A stretch of DNA of 64,000 bases from Eledone cirrhosa (GCA_964016885.1 OZ024749.1:32640517-32704516), one strand, 5' to 3'. Shown: positions 1 through 40,159, counted from the stretch's first letter. Numbers and translations: made by a program. Notes: generated from the letters alone by a model not told the origin.

Positions 1-340
1 TTTTGTCCTCTTTTCTACTTAACACTTTCGTCTTAGCTATGTTCACTCTCAGTCCTCTTGATTCCAGCTGCTGTTTCCATAGCCAGAATTTATTCTCTAG
101 CTCCTCTACTGATTCTGCTATAAGAACCAGATCATCAGCATAGAGAACTTCCCATTGGCAGCCAGTCCTAAACTCCTCTGTTATGGATTGGAGGACTATA
201 ATGAACAAGAGCGGGCTGAGGACTGAACGCAGATGTACTCCTACTTGTATCTGTAATTCCTCACTAAACTCCATTCCTACTCTCACTTTACTGACAGCAC
301 CTCTGTACATAGCTAAGATAAAAATGGACAGTGCAAGCTA
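1..340 (-). mobile_element. RTE-like LINE fragment (RT palm), cut by window edge
   Basis: The reverse complement reads as the middle of a non-LTR reverse transcriptase: an AMYRGAVSKVRV-like stretch, then SVLSPLLF, a TEEFRTGCQWE-like stretch, the catalytic YADD region and a KTKVL-like stretch. The same protein is seen at 45.8-46.6 kb, so this is another copy of that RTE family. Both ends are truncated, one by the window edge, and the frame is disturbed. It lies 3' of RAB27. A dead copy. Confidence 0.75.
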
Positions 341-502
341 TGTTCACTCTTTTTTTAGGATTTATTCAAATTTTAATGTTATATTTTTCTTTTTTTATTT
401 TCTGTTTCATTTTTGTTTACATATTAAAAAATTAGATTATATAAATTTGTTGCTCAAATTTAGTATTAATTCATCTTTATCCTAAAATGAATTATTACTT
501 TT

Positions 503-728
503 TTAACCCTTTAACATTTACATTACTCTATATTTACTTTTGTATTTTCACAGTAGACACTTAATTTCACATAATTATCTCACATAATATTGAATCTACG
601 AGATTTTGATATTTATTTTGAGAACAATACCGTAACATAAGTATGAACAGCTGGTTACGGCCAGTTTGAACAGAAAGAGATGAGAGAATTCTGGTCGGAT
701 ACAGCCAGCTTAAATGCTAAAGGGTGCA
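503..728 (+). mobile_element. piggyBac-like MITE, copy 1
   Basis: It starts TTAA-CCCTTTAACATTTAC and ends with AAATGCTAAAGGG. The inside carries the family's conserved stretches (GAGATTTTGATATTTATTTT, GAACAGAAAGAG, GAGAGAATTC). The right TTAA has decayed to TGCA. It is non-coding. Confidence 0.75.
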
Positions 729-914
729 AGAACATATTTAAAAAACATTTTAGGGGTGCGAACATGAAAAAGGTTGGGAAAGACTGGAATAAAGAAATAA
801 GAATGAAGAAAAGGCATGTATTAATAGTTTATTGACATTTAATGGAATAGATTAACAGAGAAATCCTGAAAAGTGATGTATTACAGAATAGTTATTTCAT
901 TTACAGTTAACAAT

Positions 915-920
915 TTTATT
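915..920 (-). other. candidate poly(A) signal of RAB27
   Basis: TTTATT on the plus strand, AATAAA in the RAB27 sense, about 160 nt after the stop codon. A second AATAAA in the same sense lies at 828-833. No transcript evidence; chosen by position only. Confidence 0.4.
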
Positions 921-1081
921 ATTTATGTAAAAATAGTAATTTTTAATATGTTAATTTATGATAAAAAGATCCAGAAATATCATATAAATTTTAAAAGAAA
1001 ATAACGACCAGTTTGGACTGAGATTTGATAAAGTCAAAGCAAATCTTTAAATGAAAAACAATTTATGGCATTGAATGAAAT

Positions 1082-29700
<28,619 letters not shown>

Positions 29701-29705
<5 letters not shown>

Positions 29706-29760
29706 CGATTATATACACGTAGCACATGAGTAAACATGTAGACCTGCCTGTGTAAGATTA
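29701..29760 (-). CDS. RAB27: RAB27 exon 1 candidate (start codon at 29705-29703)
   Basis: The minus strand reads TAA TCG ATG AG followed by the donor GTATGT. ATG plus AG gives Met-Arg with phase 2, which is the phase exon 2 needs. The in-frame TAA just upstream marks the ATG as a real start in this frame. Only five nucleotides (29705-29701) are coding; the rest is 5' UTR whose upstream limit is unclear (a possible acceptor ACACAG lies near 29750). The area has more CpG than its surroundings. Confidence 0.55.
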
Positions 29761-32040
29761 TGAATAGACACACAAGTTATAAAGCTTGTTTTATGATGTC
29801 GAGTGAATGATGGCCTGAAAAATTCCCCCCCACACGACACTCTCAACCCACGCATCTACGACAAAATTTAACACCTTGATGCATTCTTAACGCACAATAA
29901 TAAATTATAACCTTCTAAGACAACCACTGGCTCTCCTAGCCGATCAAAGGTAATTTAAAACATGCAAAACTACAGAAAAATATGTTTTCTATATATATTA
30001 AAAAAACACCCGTTTAAATGAATAGCAATTATGGTGTACCGGCCAAATCTACATTACTGTCCATCTCTCTTAGCCACCTGTTGCTGAGTATCTTGGTTCA
30101 CATAGTACCATGAAAGATTAAAGGTATTGTCTGAAGATGTGTAGCTTGAAATATTAGAAAGTGTGACAATCGCACAGCTGAGACAGCCTACTTAACCTGT
30201 TAACATATTTTAATGATGACAGTAGCACCAAACAATTTATACAAAATAATTATATATATCTATGTAAGCGACATTGTCACGGGTGATAGCAAAGACTAAG
30301 AGATTCGTATAACCAGGTACCCCCTACAAAGAGCACACGTACATACATCCAAATTTATTGACAGCTGTGATTAGATAAACAAAATGAAATACATTTCAAA
30401 TGTAATTAAATTTATCGACAATTATAAAAAGAAATTTGATTTAAAGTACTTCTTAATTCATTAAACAAATTAGTTTTACATTAAAGCTAAGAATAAAAAT
30501 AATATAAATTTTACAAGTGAAATTAGATAGTTCAATAAATGGTTTTTAAAATATTGGAATAGTTCAATAAATGATTTTTAAAATATTGGAATAGAACAGA
30601 GACATAGAATGAATAGTTTTAATGAATTTCGCTTTTTTTAACTATACTTTAAATTTCTCACAACGGTACAAATTATTAGAAATATATAGTTTTTACTTGA
30701 TAGTATAGTATACCATAGATATTTATTTAATACACAGTGGCTGGAAGATAAAACAATTAGACTAGGATTTGAACTCAGAAAGAAGAAAAATAAAGCTAAA
30801 GATATTTAATCCGGCAACTCTAATCTCAGGTGAAAGAAGTATTTTTTTAAAACTGTCTAAAATATAATTTAAAGGTTTCTTTATTTATAATTAGCAGAAT
30901 CTATCAGAATTATCATATAAGAAAATGTATTTTTATTTGTTTAAACAACTTTCCAACAAAATAAACTGACCTACAAAAACGGCAAAATTACTTCTGTCAG
31001 GTAATTTCAACAAATACTGCTTCGATAAGAGGAACTTTGATAAAGGAAAACATATCTATCTATAAAATAATTAAGTTAAAGAAAATTAATTCCAAATCAA
31101 AGCTAAGAAAATATTATTAGTTTTTAATTAAACACTTTGCGGTCATCAAACTAGTTTTATAATTATTAAAAAGAAAAACAGATGAAAATATAACCAAAAT
31201 AATGCCACAGGTTTTAAAGAGATTCAATATATTGATTAGAGAAGAAATAAATTGTTTCATGTCGACGAACAGTTAAAAAATTGACTTCGAACTTAATTGT
31301 TGTCATACACTGAAATGGATCAGTGGTTATAAAGACAATAATTAATTAATATTTAATCTGGTATTATTATTATTATTGAACATAAGTTAAATGTTTGTGT
31401 AAAAGTTAGGTACAAATATTTCAAAGTATATTTAAAATATATATATTTCAGGTGAATAAATATCATATAATTCATTTTTTTAAAATCTCTTTAAGAATAT
31501 TGTTTAGTGAAATCAGTTACGCTATAAATGAAATAAAATCAAATCACACGAACGTGTTTAAATAACTATCTCTGTCCAATAATTATATTGTAAATGTGTT
31601 GAACGAAAATATATGTAAGTGAAAGGTAAATTTATTGATATATAAATAATTTTTTTAAAAGACCCCTAAAGCGGTATTTGGCTTATTTGGGCTGCTTTAA
31701 CTTACTTGCTTATAACTCTCTTATTCCAGGTTTTAATGTAATGCAGTTGTTATATATATGTATGTATGGTATATGTCAGCGATCGAAAGTAAGGTTTGGG
31801 GGGTTTTTTTTAAAGAGATATGTGACAGCAGCAACAAGTGGTAGTAGTAGCAGCAGCAAGGGAGTGGCTTAATGTTGTCATAACTAAAGATAGAGTCCTA
31901 CCAATATTAGAATATCTTCGACTGCAACCGGAAAATATTAACAATCAATCTCGTGCTTTGTTAAAACGATTTAATTTGATGTATAGACAACACGGTAAAT
32001 AAAAGAAATACCATTCGTGTAGAGAGAAAATTAATCTTTT
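29761..32040. other. repeat-poor gap upstream of the RAB27 start
   Basis: About 2.3 kb with no SINE, LINE or minisatellite except a direct 34-bp duplication near 30530-30600. CpG sites cluster at 29700-30350. A likely home of the RAB27 promoter, but no core element can be fixed by eye. Confidence 0.35.
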
Positions 32041-32104
32041 TGTATTTGTCACGGAAAAAAGATCAGGTATTTTGAATATCTGTATGAAAAGTCAATGTCT
32101 GTTT

Positions 32105-32204
32105 GAGGAGGTGAATTGGCGGAGTCGTTAGAATGTCGCATAGATTGCTTTGACGTGACGAGGTCGATAAAAAAAAGAAGTACCAATTCAATACTGAAGT
32201 CAAT

Positions 32205-32235
<31 letters not shown>

Positions 32236-32515
32236 GGGGAAGAAATCGATTGTGTTTTGACCTGGAGACACACCGTATGTCTCAACGGCGACCCCATGAC
32301 TCCATCAACAGTTAAGGGTACATACAAATGTCGCGTTATAATACTAACCAAAAATGTGGTAGGTTGGCAGAATGGTGAGAATGTCGAACAAATTTGTCTG
32401 AAATATTTAGTCGTGAGTTCAAACCCCGTGGAAGTCAACTTTGTCTTTCTTACTTCTGAGATCGATAGAATAAAGCACCAAATACTGAATCGATTTAATA
32501 TCCGTATAATGCCAT
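32105..32515 (+). mobile_element. two SINE-2-type copies back to back
   Basis: First: GGTCGATAAAAAAAAGAAGT, a (TC)n tract, GTTTTGACCTGGAGACACAC and CTCCATCAACAGTTAAGGGT. Second: GGTTGGCAGAATGGTGAGAA, GTGAGTTCAAACCCCG as B box, then GATCGATAGAATAAAGCACC. Confidence 0.75.
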
Positions 32516-32830
32516 AGTGCTGGTGCCATGGTGAAATGCACCAGCACAATGGCATAGAGTACAGGTTACTGGCCAGTTGGAGCAATAAATAGAGTACAGG
32601 AATATATGTAAAATACAGGTCACTGGGCAGTGTGAGTAATTGAACAAGGTACAGGAATATATCTTTAATACAGGTCACTGGCCAGTTGGAGCATTTAAAC
32701 AAGGTACATGAATATATGTAAAATACAGGTCACTGGCCCAGTTGGAGCAATCAAAGTAGAGTGCAGATACAAGTAAACTATGGGTCACTGGCCAGTTGGA
32801 GCAATCAATTAAAGTACAGGAATGTACTAT
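32516..32830. repeat. tandem repeat with CACTGGCCAGTTGGAGCAAT
   Basis: Five to six units of roughly 55-65 bp containing that stretch and TACAGGAATATATGTAAAAT. It begins directly after a SINE. Confidence 0.8.
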
Positions 32831-33030
32831 AGCTTGTTTCTTAATCAATGACTATAGATTGTTAATCAATGACTATAGCTTGTTAATTAATGACTATAGA
32901 TAGTTAATCAATGACTATAGCTTGTTACTTAATTAATGACTATAGATAGTTAATCAATGACTATAGATTGTTACTTAATTAATGACTATAGAGTGTTAAT
33001 TAATTACTATAGATTGTTACTTAATCAATG
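32831..33030. repeat. AATCAATGACTATAGATTGT-type tandem repeat
   Basis: Units of about 20-28 bp with TTAATTAATGACTATAG variants, adjacent to the previous array. Confidence 0.8.
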
Positions 33031-33239
33031 TTCCTGATCTATAGCTCAAATAGTTTAGTAATACAATATATGCTCTATATTTAATTTCAAAAGATTTCTG
33101 TGCTTTCCCTTCTAACCTTTATAAAAATGGCTGAAATTAGATCGGTGTTAGCTCAACTATTAGCATTCTTTCTCTGCTTTACAGACTTTTCATAATCAGC
33201 TAGAACAAATTTATACTAGTTATTTCATACTAGTTATTT

Positions 33240-33752
33240 TAGTAGGGCAGTTGATTGACAGAATCAGTAGAGCGTTGGACAAAACACTTAGCAGTGATTT
33301 GTAACAATCTCAGTTTTAATCCCAGTGAGGTCAACTTTGCCTTTCATCCTTCTGGGATCAATAAAATAAAGTACCAGTTAAATATTGGGATCAATATAAT
33401 CGATTTTCACCCCTTCTTTTTCTTCTTCTTCTTCTTCTTCTTCTTCACCCACTTATTCCTTCCAGCAGGTCTTGTCAGAACCACCCGTCTCCAACTGATC
33501 CAGCTGGATCCCCAAGCAAGATCAGCCAACCCCATGGATGTTAACCAACCATCTTGCTCTGGGTCTCCTACCAGTTGGTTTTGCTCCTAAAATCTGTCCA
33601 GTGATTCTTTCCTGAGACATTCTAACCACATACCCAAAGTATTGAAGCTGTGATCTCTCAATTCATAGTAGTAGTGGCTCTACCTGGAGCGATTTTCACC
33701 CCACCCCACTAAAACTACTGGCCTTGTGCCTAAATTTGAAACAATTATAAAG
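33240..33752 (+). mobile_element. SINE-1 interrupted by a LINE fragment
   Basis: The SINE head is at 33246, its central domain at 33330-33380 and its tail CTGGCCTTGTGCCTAAATTT at 33719. The interruption 33414-33689 carries a second element, flanked by CGATTTTCACCCC on both sides. Confidence 0.88.
33414..33689 (-). mobile_element. LINE 3' fragment with (GAA)n tail and 13-bp target duplication
   Basis: In sense it ends in (GAA)n (plus-strand TTC run 33416-33446). The body matches 50.7-51.1 kb (CCAACTGATCCAGCTGGATC, GACATTCTAACCACATACCC). Target duplication CGATTTTCACCCC at 33401-33413 and 33690-33702. Confidence 0.88.
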
Positions 33753-33960
33753 GGTAGGGACTTGACAGAATTGGTAGAGCATCAATTAAGATGCCATTAT
33801 GGTATTTATTTGTTCTTGCTCTTTACATTCTGAGTCAACTTTATCTTTCGTCCTTCTGAGGTTGATAAAATAAAGTACCAGTCAAATACTGAGGTTGATT
33901 TAATCAACTTTGTCTTTCTCTCAAATTTGCTGGTCTTGAGCCTAAATTAGAATCTCTTAT
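33753..33960 (+). mobile_element. SINE-1 copy (diverged)
   Basis: GACTTGACAGAATTGGTAGA head, TCTTTCGTCCTTCTGAGGTT centre and CTGGTCTTGAGCCTAAATTA tail. Confidence 0.75.
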
Positions 33961-34084
33961 TTCACTTAGTCACATGAAAGGATTTTTCCAATCTTTGTTA
34001 TCATCTCTGCCATTGTTAATTAGGGTCTCAACATTCCATTGTGTCCAACTGTTAACATAATGAGGTAAAAGCTGTCGTTATTAT

Positions 34085-34335
34085 TATTATTATTATAGGG
34101 CGGTGGATTGGCAGTATCGGTAGAGCGTTGGACACCATGCTTTGCAGCATAGAGTTACGGCCTTTTATGATCTGAGTTCAAATCACGCCAAGGTTAACTT
34201 TGCCTTTCATCTTTACGTGGTCGATAAAATAAAGTACCAGTTACGCACTAAGGGTCGATTTAATCGACATTCCCCTACCCCAAAATTGTTGGCCTTGTGC
34301 CCATATAAGAAACCATTATTATTATTATTATCTCT
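34085..34335 (+). mobile_element. SINE-1 copy (near full length)
   Basis: GGGCGGTGGATTGGCAGTAT, GTAGAGCGTTGGACACCATG, B box GAGTTCAAATCACG, centre, TGGCCTTGTGCCCATATAAG and an ATT tail. Confidence 0.9.
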
Positions 34336-34399
34336 TCCCACCATTTTGTTGAAAGATGGGTGAGAGAAGCAAGAATGGCCCGAGTGAATGGGCCTATTC

Positions 34400-34690
34400 T
34401 GAGTACGTATCTGTAAATTAAAGGTGGAAAACTGGGAGAGGGCACTTGCCTTGGTGGTCAGGGTCACTGTGGCCTTTTACTGGGCTTTCTCCACAAATGT
34501 CCCTCCGAAGTCTCCCCCCTATTGGGGAATTTTTCATTGTTATTTTTTGTTACATCCTCTGTTTTTGTTTTTTACACGCAGAAATGCCCATTTGTACCGT
34601 CCTGTATTGTCCTGCACTGTCCTTAATGTCTACTTTATGTAAACCCTTGTGGTTAATAAAGAAATCATTATTATTATTATTATTACTATT
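34400..34690 (+). mobile_element. 3' end of the unnamed ATT-tailed LINE-like repeat
   Basis: GGTGGTCAGGGTCACTGTGG, GAAATGCCCATTTGTACCGT and CCCTTGTGGTTAATAAAGAA plus (ATT)n. Shares its 3' part with 12361-12524. Confidence 0.65.
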
Positions 34691-34724
34691 ATTATTATTA
34701 CTGGGAACAACTTACACTGAATAA

Positions 34725-34960
34725 AAGCAAATTGGTAGTATTGGTAGTATTGGTAGAGCATCTCTGCAGAAATAGAGTAACAGTCCTTTATGTGCTGAGT
34801 TCAAATCCCACCAAGGTTAGCTTTGCTTATCATTATGAGGTCGATAAAATAAAGTACCAGTGATGCAATAAGATAAAGTATCATGACTGGAGTTGATTTA
34901 CCTGACTATACCCTCCCCACAACATTTCTAACCTCATGTCTAGAAACTATAACTATTGTA
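34725..34960 (+). mobile_element. SINE-1 copy with repeated head
   Basis: TTGGTAGTATTGGTAGTATTGG shows a duplicated A-box region; B box GAGTTCAAATCCC and the centre follow. Confidence 0.75.
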
Positions 34961-35000
34961 ATAAAATATTATCCATAACTATGTAAGTACTCCATCCCTG

Positions 35001-35008
<8 letters not shown>

Positions 35009-35073
<65 letters not shown>
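35009..35073. repeat. (GT)n microsatellite
   Basis: An uninterrupted run of TG. Confidence 0.95.
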
Positions 35074-35074
<1 letters not shown>

Positions 35075-35075
<1 letters not shown>

Positions 35076-35372
35076 TATTAAACTTTAGGAGGGTTATGTT
35101 GCCAATAAAAACACATGTATCTGTTCGTTTTCACTTCAATGTATTATAAACTTCAAAACTCATTTGTAGAACAGAGCAAAGGAGAGACACAAAATAACAA
35201 ATTACTCTCTGAGGAGGTCACAGAATGTGTGACAAAGGAGCTTTGACAAGAAACAAATAAACAACCATCTGGTTATTAAACTAATCAACTGGAAGTTTAC
35301 AATAAATTGAAGTGGAAACCATCAAGTGCGTGTGTTTTTATTGGCAGCATGACACTCCCAAAGTGTAACAAT
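35075..35372. mobile_element. MITE with long terminal inverted repeats
   Basis: The left end (TAAACTTTAGGAGGGTTATG, TTGCCAATAAAAACACATG, TTTTCACTTCAATGTATTAT) matches the reverse complement of the right end (TACACTTTGGGAGTGTCATG, CTGCCAATAAAAACACACG, TTTCCACTTCAATTTATTGT). Arms are about 85 bp and imperfect. A half copy is at 49.1-49.3 kb. No coding capacity. Confidence 0.75.
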
Positions 35373-35389
35373 ATATATATGCATATGTA

Positions 35390-35735
35390 TCATCATCATC
35401 ATCATCATTTTACGTCCGCTTTTCCCTGCTTGCAAGGGTGGGACGGACACTGATTCTGGCTTGATTTCTACAGCTGGATGCCCTTCCTAACACCAACCTC
35501 ATTTACAGTGAGTGCTGGGTGCTTTTTTGCCGTGGCACCTCCACGACCACTTTGCAGTGGAATGATAGGGACCCCACTCCCTATCATCTCATTTCTACAG
35601 CTGAGTAAACTGGAGCAATGTGAAATAAAGTGTCTTGCTCAAGGAAACAACACATCACCCGGTCTGAGAATTGAACTCACAACCTTTTGATTGCAAGGCC
35701 CAATGCTCTAACCACTAAGCCATGTGCCTTCATGT
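35390..35735 (-). mobile_element. SINE-A, minus-strand copy
   Basis: Begins (ATC)n and TTTTACGTCCGCTTTTCCCT, ends with the tRNA head CTCTAACCACTAAGCCATGT. Full length. Confidence 0.92.
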
Positions 35736-35739
35736 ATGT

Positions 35740-35892
35740 ATATATATATAAATCGCTGAGACTCATGGGGGGAGATGATGAAGGAACACGCCAAATGGAG
35801 GAATGTTATGCTGTGAAGGACCCGTCCAACCCACACAAGCGTGGAAAAGTGGATGTAACAACAAAACAATGATGATGATGATGATGATGATG
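35740..35892 (+). mobile_element. RTE/SINE tail fragment
   Basis: CGTCCAACCCACACAAGCGT and GGAAAAGTGGATGTAACAAC followed by (GAT)n. Confidence 0.6.
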
Positions 35893-35970
35893 ACAACATA
35901 TATGTATATTTATGTATGCATATATTTCTTCACTGTACTGTGTCATTTGCTTTGTTATTCCTCCCCCCCC

Positions 35971-36024
<54 letters not shown>

Positions 36025-36425
36025 GACCCGCCTTACCTAAATACAAAGTAAACCTACTACAGTCAGTAGGCATCTCTAACAAAACACACCCCGTCCCACC
36101 ACCCACACCCCATCCACACCGCCCCTTTCAATGTAAAGTTATGTTGGTGCCACAACATCCAGGCCGAAACAAATGAGGTCGTGTAGGTGTCATGACAAAA
36201 AAACACACAGTCCACGCTGTAATGTGGCCGTGTAGGCAACACGGTAAAGACCTCCCAGCCCCACACTGTAAATGTGGTTGGTGTTAGGAAGGGCATCCAG
36301 CTGTAGAAAACCCGCCAGACAGTCCTATGCGAGCAAGACAATCACTCTTGCCTCAAGTGGGAAAACCCCCGTCCAAACCCATGCAAGCGTGGAACACGGA
36401 CGTTAAACGTTGATGATGATGATAT
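36025..36425 (+). mobile_element. RTE LINE 3' end, strongly 5' truncated
   Basis: It matches the 3' UTR of the 45-47 kb copies: TACAGTCAGTAGGCATCTCT, AACATCCAGGCCGAAACAAA, GGTGTTAGGAAGGGCATCCA, GCAAGCGTGGAACACGGACG and then (GAT)n. Confidence 0.85.
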
Positions 36426-36577
36426 ATATATATAGTGTCGATCAAGTGTTTGGATCTGAGGACCTGATCTAACCCAAGCTGATCGAAATAGAACAATTGT
36501 AATATGAAATAAAGTTTCACAAAAAGCTGCAATTCTTATTGTCACTCTTTCTCTCTCTCTCTTTCTATATGTGTATA

Positions 36578-37463
36578 TCTACTTATATATATAACCACCA
36601 ATTTCTCTGTCTGTCTGTCCGACAGTGGAAACACGTGCGCGCGTGCGAATGTTTTTTGCACACGCGTAGAGAGAGAGTGAGAGTGAAAGAAAGAGACAGA
36701 CTACGAGAGGGGGATAGCGGGAGGGAGAGAGGGAGAGAGAGAGAGTGAATAGACGCTAAAACACGTGCTACAGAAATATTACCTTCTCCTTCCTTTCTCC
36801 ACTTTGGTACTACCAAGAGAAACACTGTCGCTATAGAAACATTACCTTCCCCTCTCCACTGACTTTGGTCACTGAGGCCGAGGGAATCGCTGGTTGCTAT
36901 AGAGACACCTTGCACAAGCCAGAAGTAACCAGTTCGAGGCGGTTCTGACTTGACACCATGCCAAGTCTACTTATAATATATAATGGGCATTTCTCTGTTT
37001 GTTTGTCTGTCTGTCCGTCTGTAAAAAATGCCAAGGAAACAAATAGACGCAGTTTCAAATCTCTATGCTTTTTAAATTCATTACATTAATCTTCATTTAT
37101 ACATTTCGCTTTACGAGTGTTTCGGCTTACGAGTGTTTCGGCTTATCATTATATATAAACGTTTCTATTTCCATCGTTTTATCGTAAACGTTTATATATT
37201 TCCATCGTTATATCATAACGTTTATGTATCATAACGTTTATATTTCCGTAACTAATCTCTTTTTCTCCTTTTTCGTTTTAACATATATTTATTTCAAAGA
37301 TTTCACCGTATAGATAACATATATATTTATACATACATAAAAGACACACCGAGAGACGGTGAACATGTGGTGCCGAAAACATTTCTCATCCAAATCTCAA
37401 CAATATCAGTATATACACTAGATTTGCTAGCAGAAAACCGCCCACCGGGTGGTTTTCTGCTAG
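36578..37463 (+). mobile_element. Helitron-like segment(s) ending in a hairpin and CTAG
   Basis: Starts of the type TCTACTTATA...TGTCTGTCTGTCC occur at 36578 and 36966. A 13-bp perfect hairpin (37427-37439 and 37451-37463) ends in CTAG. TC start, 3' hairpin and CTAG end fit Helitrons or Helentron-like derivatives. No helicase is present, so it would be non-autonomous. Confidence 0.45.
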
Positions 37464-37747
37464 TCTATATATCTAAAACAGAGAATGTCTGTCTGTCAGC
37501 TCACTAAAACTCGAGAACCACCCAACCGATTGTTTTCAAACTTTATACATGTAATACTTATGGTCCTGTGAGTGTTTTGAGCAAATTTCAAATTTTCTAT
37601 GCCCTAGGGACCGCATTAGGCGATTTAGTGATCTCTCTCTATAATTCTTAGTTTTTCTCTTTTTAGATATAACGCTGTGCCCTTATAATATCTGTCTGTA
37701 TGTCTGCATTATGGCATTATGATGTAGTTGTGTATGTATATGTATAT

Positions 37748-37792
<45 letters not shown>

Positions 37793-38085
37793 GGTAACGT
37801 TTTTCAACATATTTACTTCTGCGCTCACTGATTGATTTTTTTAGTTTCAGAAAATCACGTTAAGGGTGAAAGGAGCGATTCTTTGCTTAAACTTTAATCT
37901 GTTATTTTAATATATATATATATATATATATATAATTATATATTCTTATACAAATACTTTTGCATACACAATAACAAAATATAAACAAACGTATTTATTT
38001 CACGAGCCTTGATAAGGATAAATATATATCAAATATATAAGAAGCCTAGAACAAATCCCAAGCAATGCCAGGCCTTTCTGCTAGT
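37464..38085 (+). mobile_element. second Helitron-like element, directly abutting
   Basis: TCTATATATCTAAAACAGAG then TGTCTGTCTGTC starts exactly after the previous CTAG. The far end is GCCAGGCCTTTCTGCTAG. Inside are TA tracts at 37760-37790 and 37910-37935. Confidence 0.45.
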
Positions 38086-38470
38086 ATTATATAATATATA
38101 AAAGAGTAGAGATATCTGTAAAGGCATTTCCTGTAGTTGATGTCTCTGATGTGGGTTAATGACTTTGTAAAACATTTTTGTAATTCTTCTTCTGAGCAGC
38201 TTAACGCCTCATGTATTTGAAACTATAGTTATCAATATTTGTTTAACCTACTTCAACATATGTAGGCGTGTATCTATGTATGTATGTATGTATGTAAACT
38301 ACAGCCACCACTTACAATCAAGTATGACTTAGTAGTATGTACCATGTACTTAGTATGTACCATACTTTCACTAAGGGTTTTAGGTGTCCATACAATTGCA
38401 AGCAGACAGAGGTACCTTCTCGACCCCCCCCCCCCTCTCTTGATCCAGCAAAACATTCAGGATGTGACAC
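38086..38470. other. intergenic, (TATG)n and unclassified sequence
   Basis: A (TATG)n run at 38277-38296. No gene supported. Confidence 0.3.
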
Positions 38471-38615
38471 CTGGAAGGAAAGAGGGCTGCACAAGCACTA
38501 GACTGGTACTTTCTTTATCCAGTTTGGAAGATGACAGGCCAAGTGGACCTCAACAAGATTTGAACTCAAAACGTTGGGAGCTACATTCTTTCCCAGGAAA
38601 GGAGTTGGCATTTAC
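38471..38615 (-). mobile_element. SINE-2 fragment
   Basis: ACTAGACTGGTACTTTCTTT and AACAAGATTTGAACTCAAAA: centre and B-box side of SINE-2, diverged. Confidence 0.5.
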
Positions 38616-39360
38616 AACTATTTGCCTGTCTTATTTACTAGTAAGAATGAAGTCTAATTGGTAGGGAATCAGATGGCTGGTTGGTTTCTTGAAGTTTGTG
38701 AGCATTGCAGAACTCCAGAATCTTCGACACATCCTCATTTCTTGTACCATAAATGTAGCCTCCATGTATGCCAGGAAATCCATCATGGTGTTTCCCAACA
38801 TGTCCACTGAAGTCACCATCTGCGATAATGAGATTACTGTTATTTGTTATTGAGATAGGAGGACTTCGTCACACATTCTGACTACCTCAATTACCTAGTC
38901 AACCCATCTCTCCATATACTTTTTCCACCCACCGGTCTTCCTTGCCTGTGATGAGTCTGGCCAGAACACCACTCCATCTCACTCATCTCCTCTCTAGCAT
39001 CCCCACAATCTCATCACACTTACCTTTCATTGTTCTGACATTTATAGTAGCAAATCTGAGGTTCTGCACTTGATGAAAAGGGAGCTGCATAAGTGCCATG
39101 CTCTTTTCCTAGGCTTGTTAGGTATAAGGACTGCACAACTGTCTGGTAATAATCAGGGGTTCACATTAATGTTAGGTTCTTTCGTGTATTGTTTTGTATT
39201 GTCACCCAGGTGTTTGTAGTCACCACCAATACCACTGCCAGTCCATTGTAACTTACATAATTGACCCATGTATCTCTGATGTAACCAGTCAGTATTTATT
39301 ATAGGGAAAAAAAAAAGGGGGGGTCAGTAGGATAGCTTCCCCACACCCAGATGATATATA
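38616..39360. other. intergenic gap, nothing recognised
   Basis: Text near 38880-39010 looks like an old repeat but gives no coherent protein on either strand. Confidence 0.25.
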
Positions 39361-39366
39361 TATAGG

Positions 39367-39425
<59 letters not shown>

Positions 39426-39429
39426 AACA

Positions 39430-39630
39430 TATAATCATTTGGTGGATTGGTAGTATCGGTAGAGCGTCGGACGCCATGCTTTGACGCATAGAGTTACGGT
39501 CCTTGCCATTCTGAGTTCAAATCCCGTTGAGGTTAACTTTGCCTTTCATCCTTACGGGGTCGAAAAAATAAAGTACCAGTAATGCACTGGGTAATTGCTG
39601 GCCTTGTGCCAAAAGTAGAAACAATTATAT
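39430..39630 (+). mobile_element. SINE-1 copy (near full length)
   Basis: TGGTGGATTGGTAGTATCGG, GTAGAGCGTCGGACGCCATG, B box GAGTTCAAATCCCG, centre and the tail to ACAATTAT. A (GA)n run lies just before it (39385-39421). Confidence 0.9.
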
Positions 39631-39632
39631 AT

Positions 39633-39970
39633 CATCATCATTTCATTTTACGTCCGCTTTTTCCCTGCTTGCAAGGGTGGGATGGGAACTGATTTTGGCT
39701 CGATTTCTACAGCTGGATGCCCTTCCTAACACCAACCTCATTTACAGTGAGTGCTGGGTGGTTTTTTGCCATGGCACCTCCACGACCACTTTGCAGTGAA
39801 ATGATATGGGCCCCAGACCCTATCATCTCATTTCTACAGCTGAGTAAACTGGAGCAATGTGAAATAAAGTGTCTTGCTCAAGGAAACAACACATCACCCG
39901 GTCTGAGAATTGAACTCACAACCTTTCGATTGCAAGGCCAATGCTCTAACCACTAAGCCATGTGCCTCCA
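39633..39970 (-). mobile_element. SINE-A, minus-strand copy
   Basis: Full-length copy from ATCATCATTTCATTTTACGT to CACTAAGCCATGTGCCTCCA. Confidence 0.92.
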
Positions 39971-39984
39971 TATATATATATATA

Positions 39985-40142
39985 TTAATGTTGGTGTTAC
40001 GAAGGGCGTCCAGCCATAGAAACCAAGCCAAGATACCAATCCGTATGAGTATGATGTGGTCTCTGGATCTGACTTGTTTCATGTGACAACCCATCTAATC
40101 CATGCAAGCATGGAAAATGGATGTTAAACTATGATGATGACA
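39985..40142 (+). mobile_element. RTE/SINE tail fragment
   Basis: TTGGTGTTACGAAGGGCGTC, CATGTGACAACCCATCTAAT and CATGCAAGCATGGAAAATGG, then a short GAT tract. Confidence 0.7.
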
Positions 40143-40159
40143 ATGTATGTGTTTTATAT

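Noticed and set aside
31690..31880. Possible 5' exon with a GTAAGT donor near 31704
   Set aside because: The donor is good but no start codon or phase link to RAB27 exon 2 could be made, and the exon at 29701 fits better.
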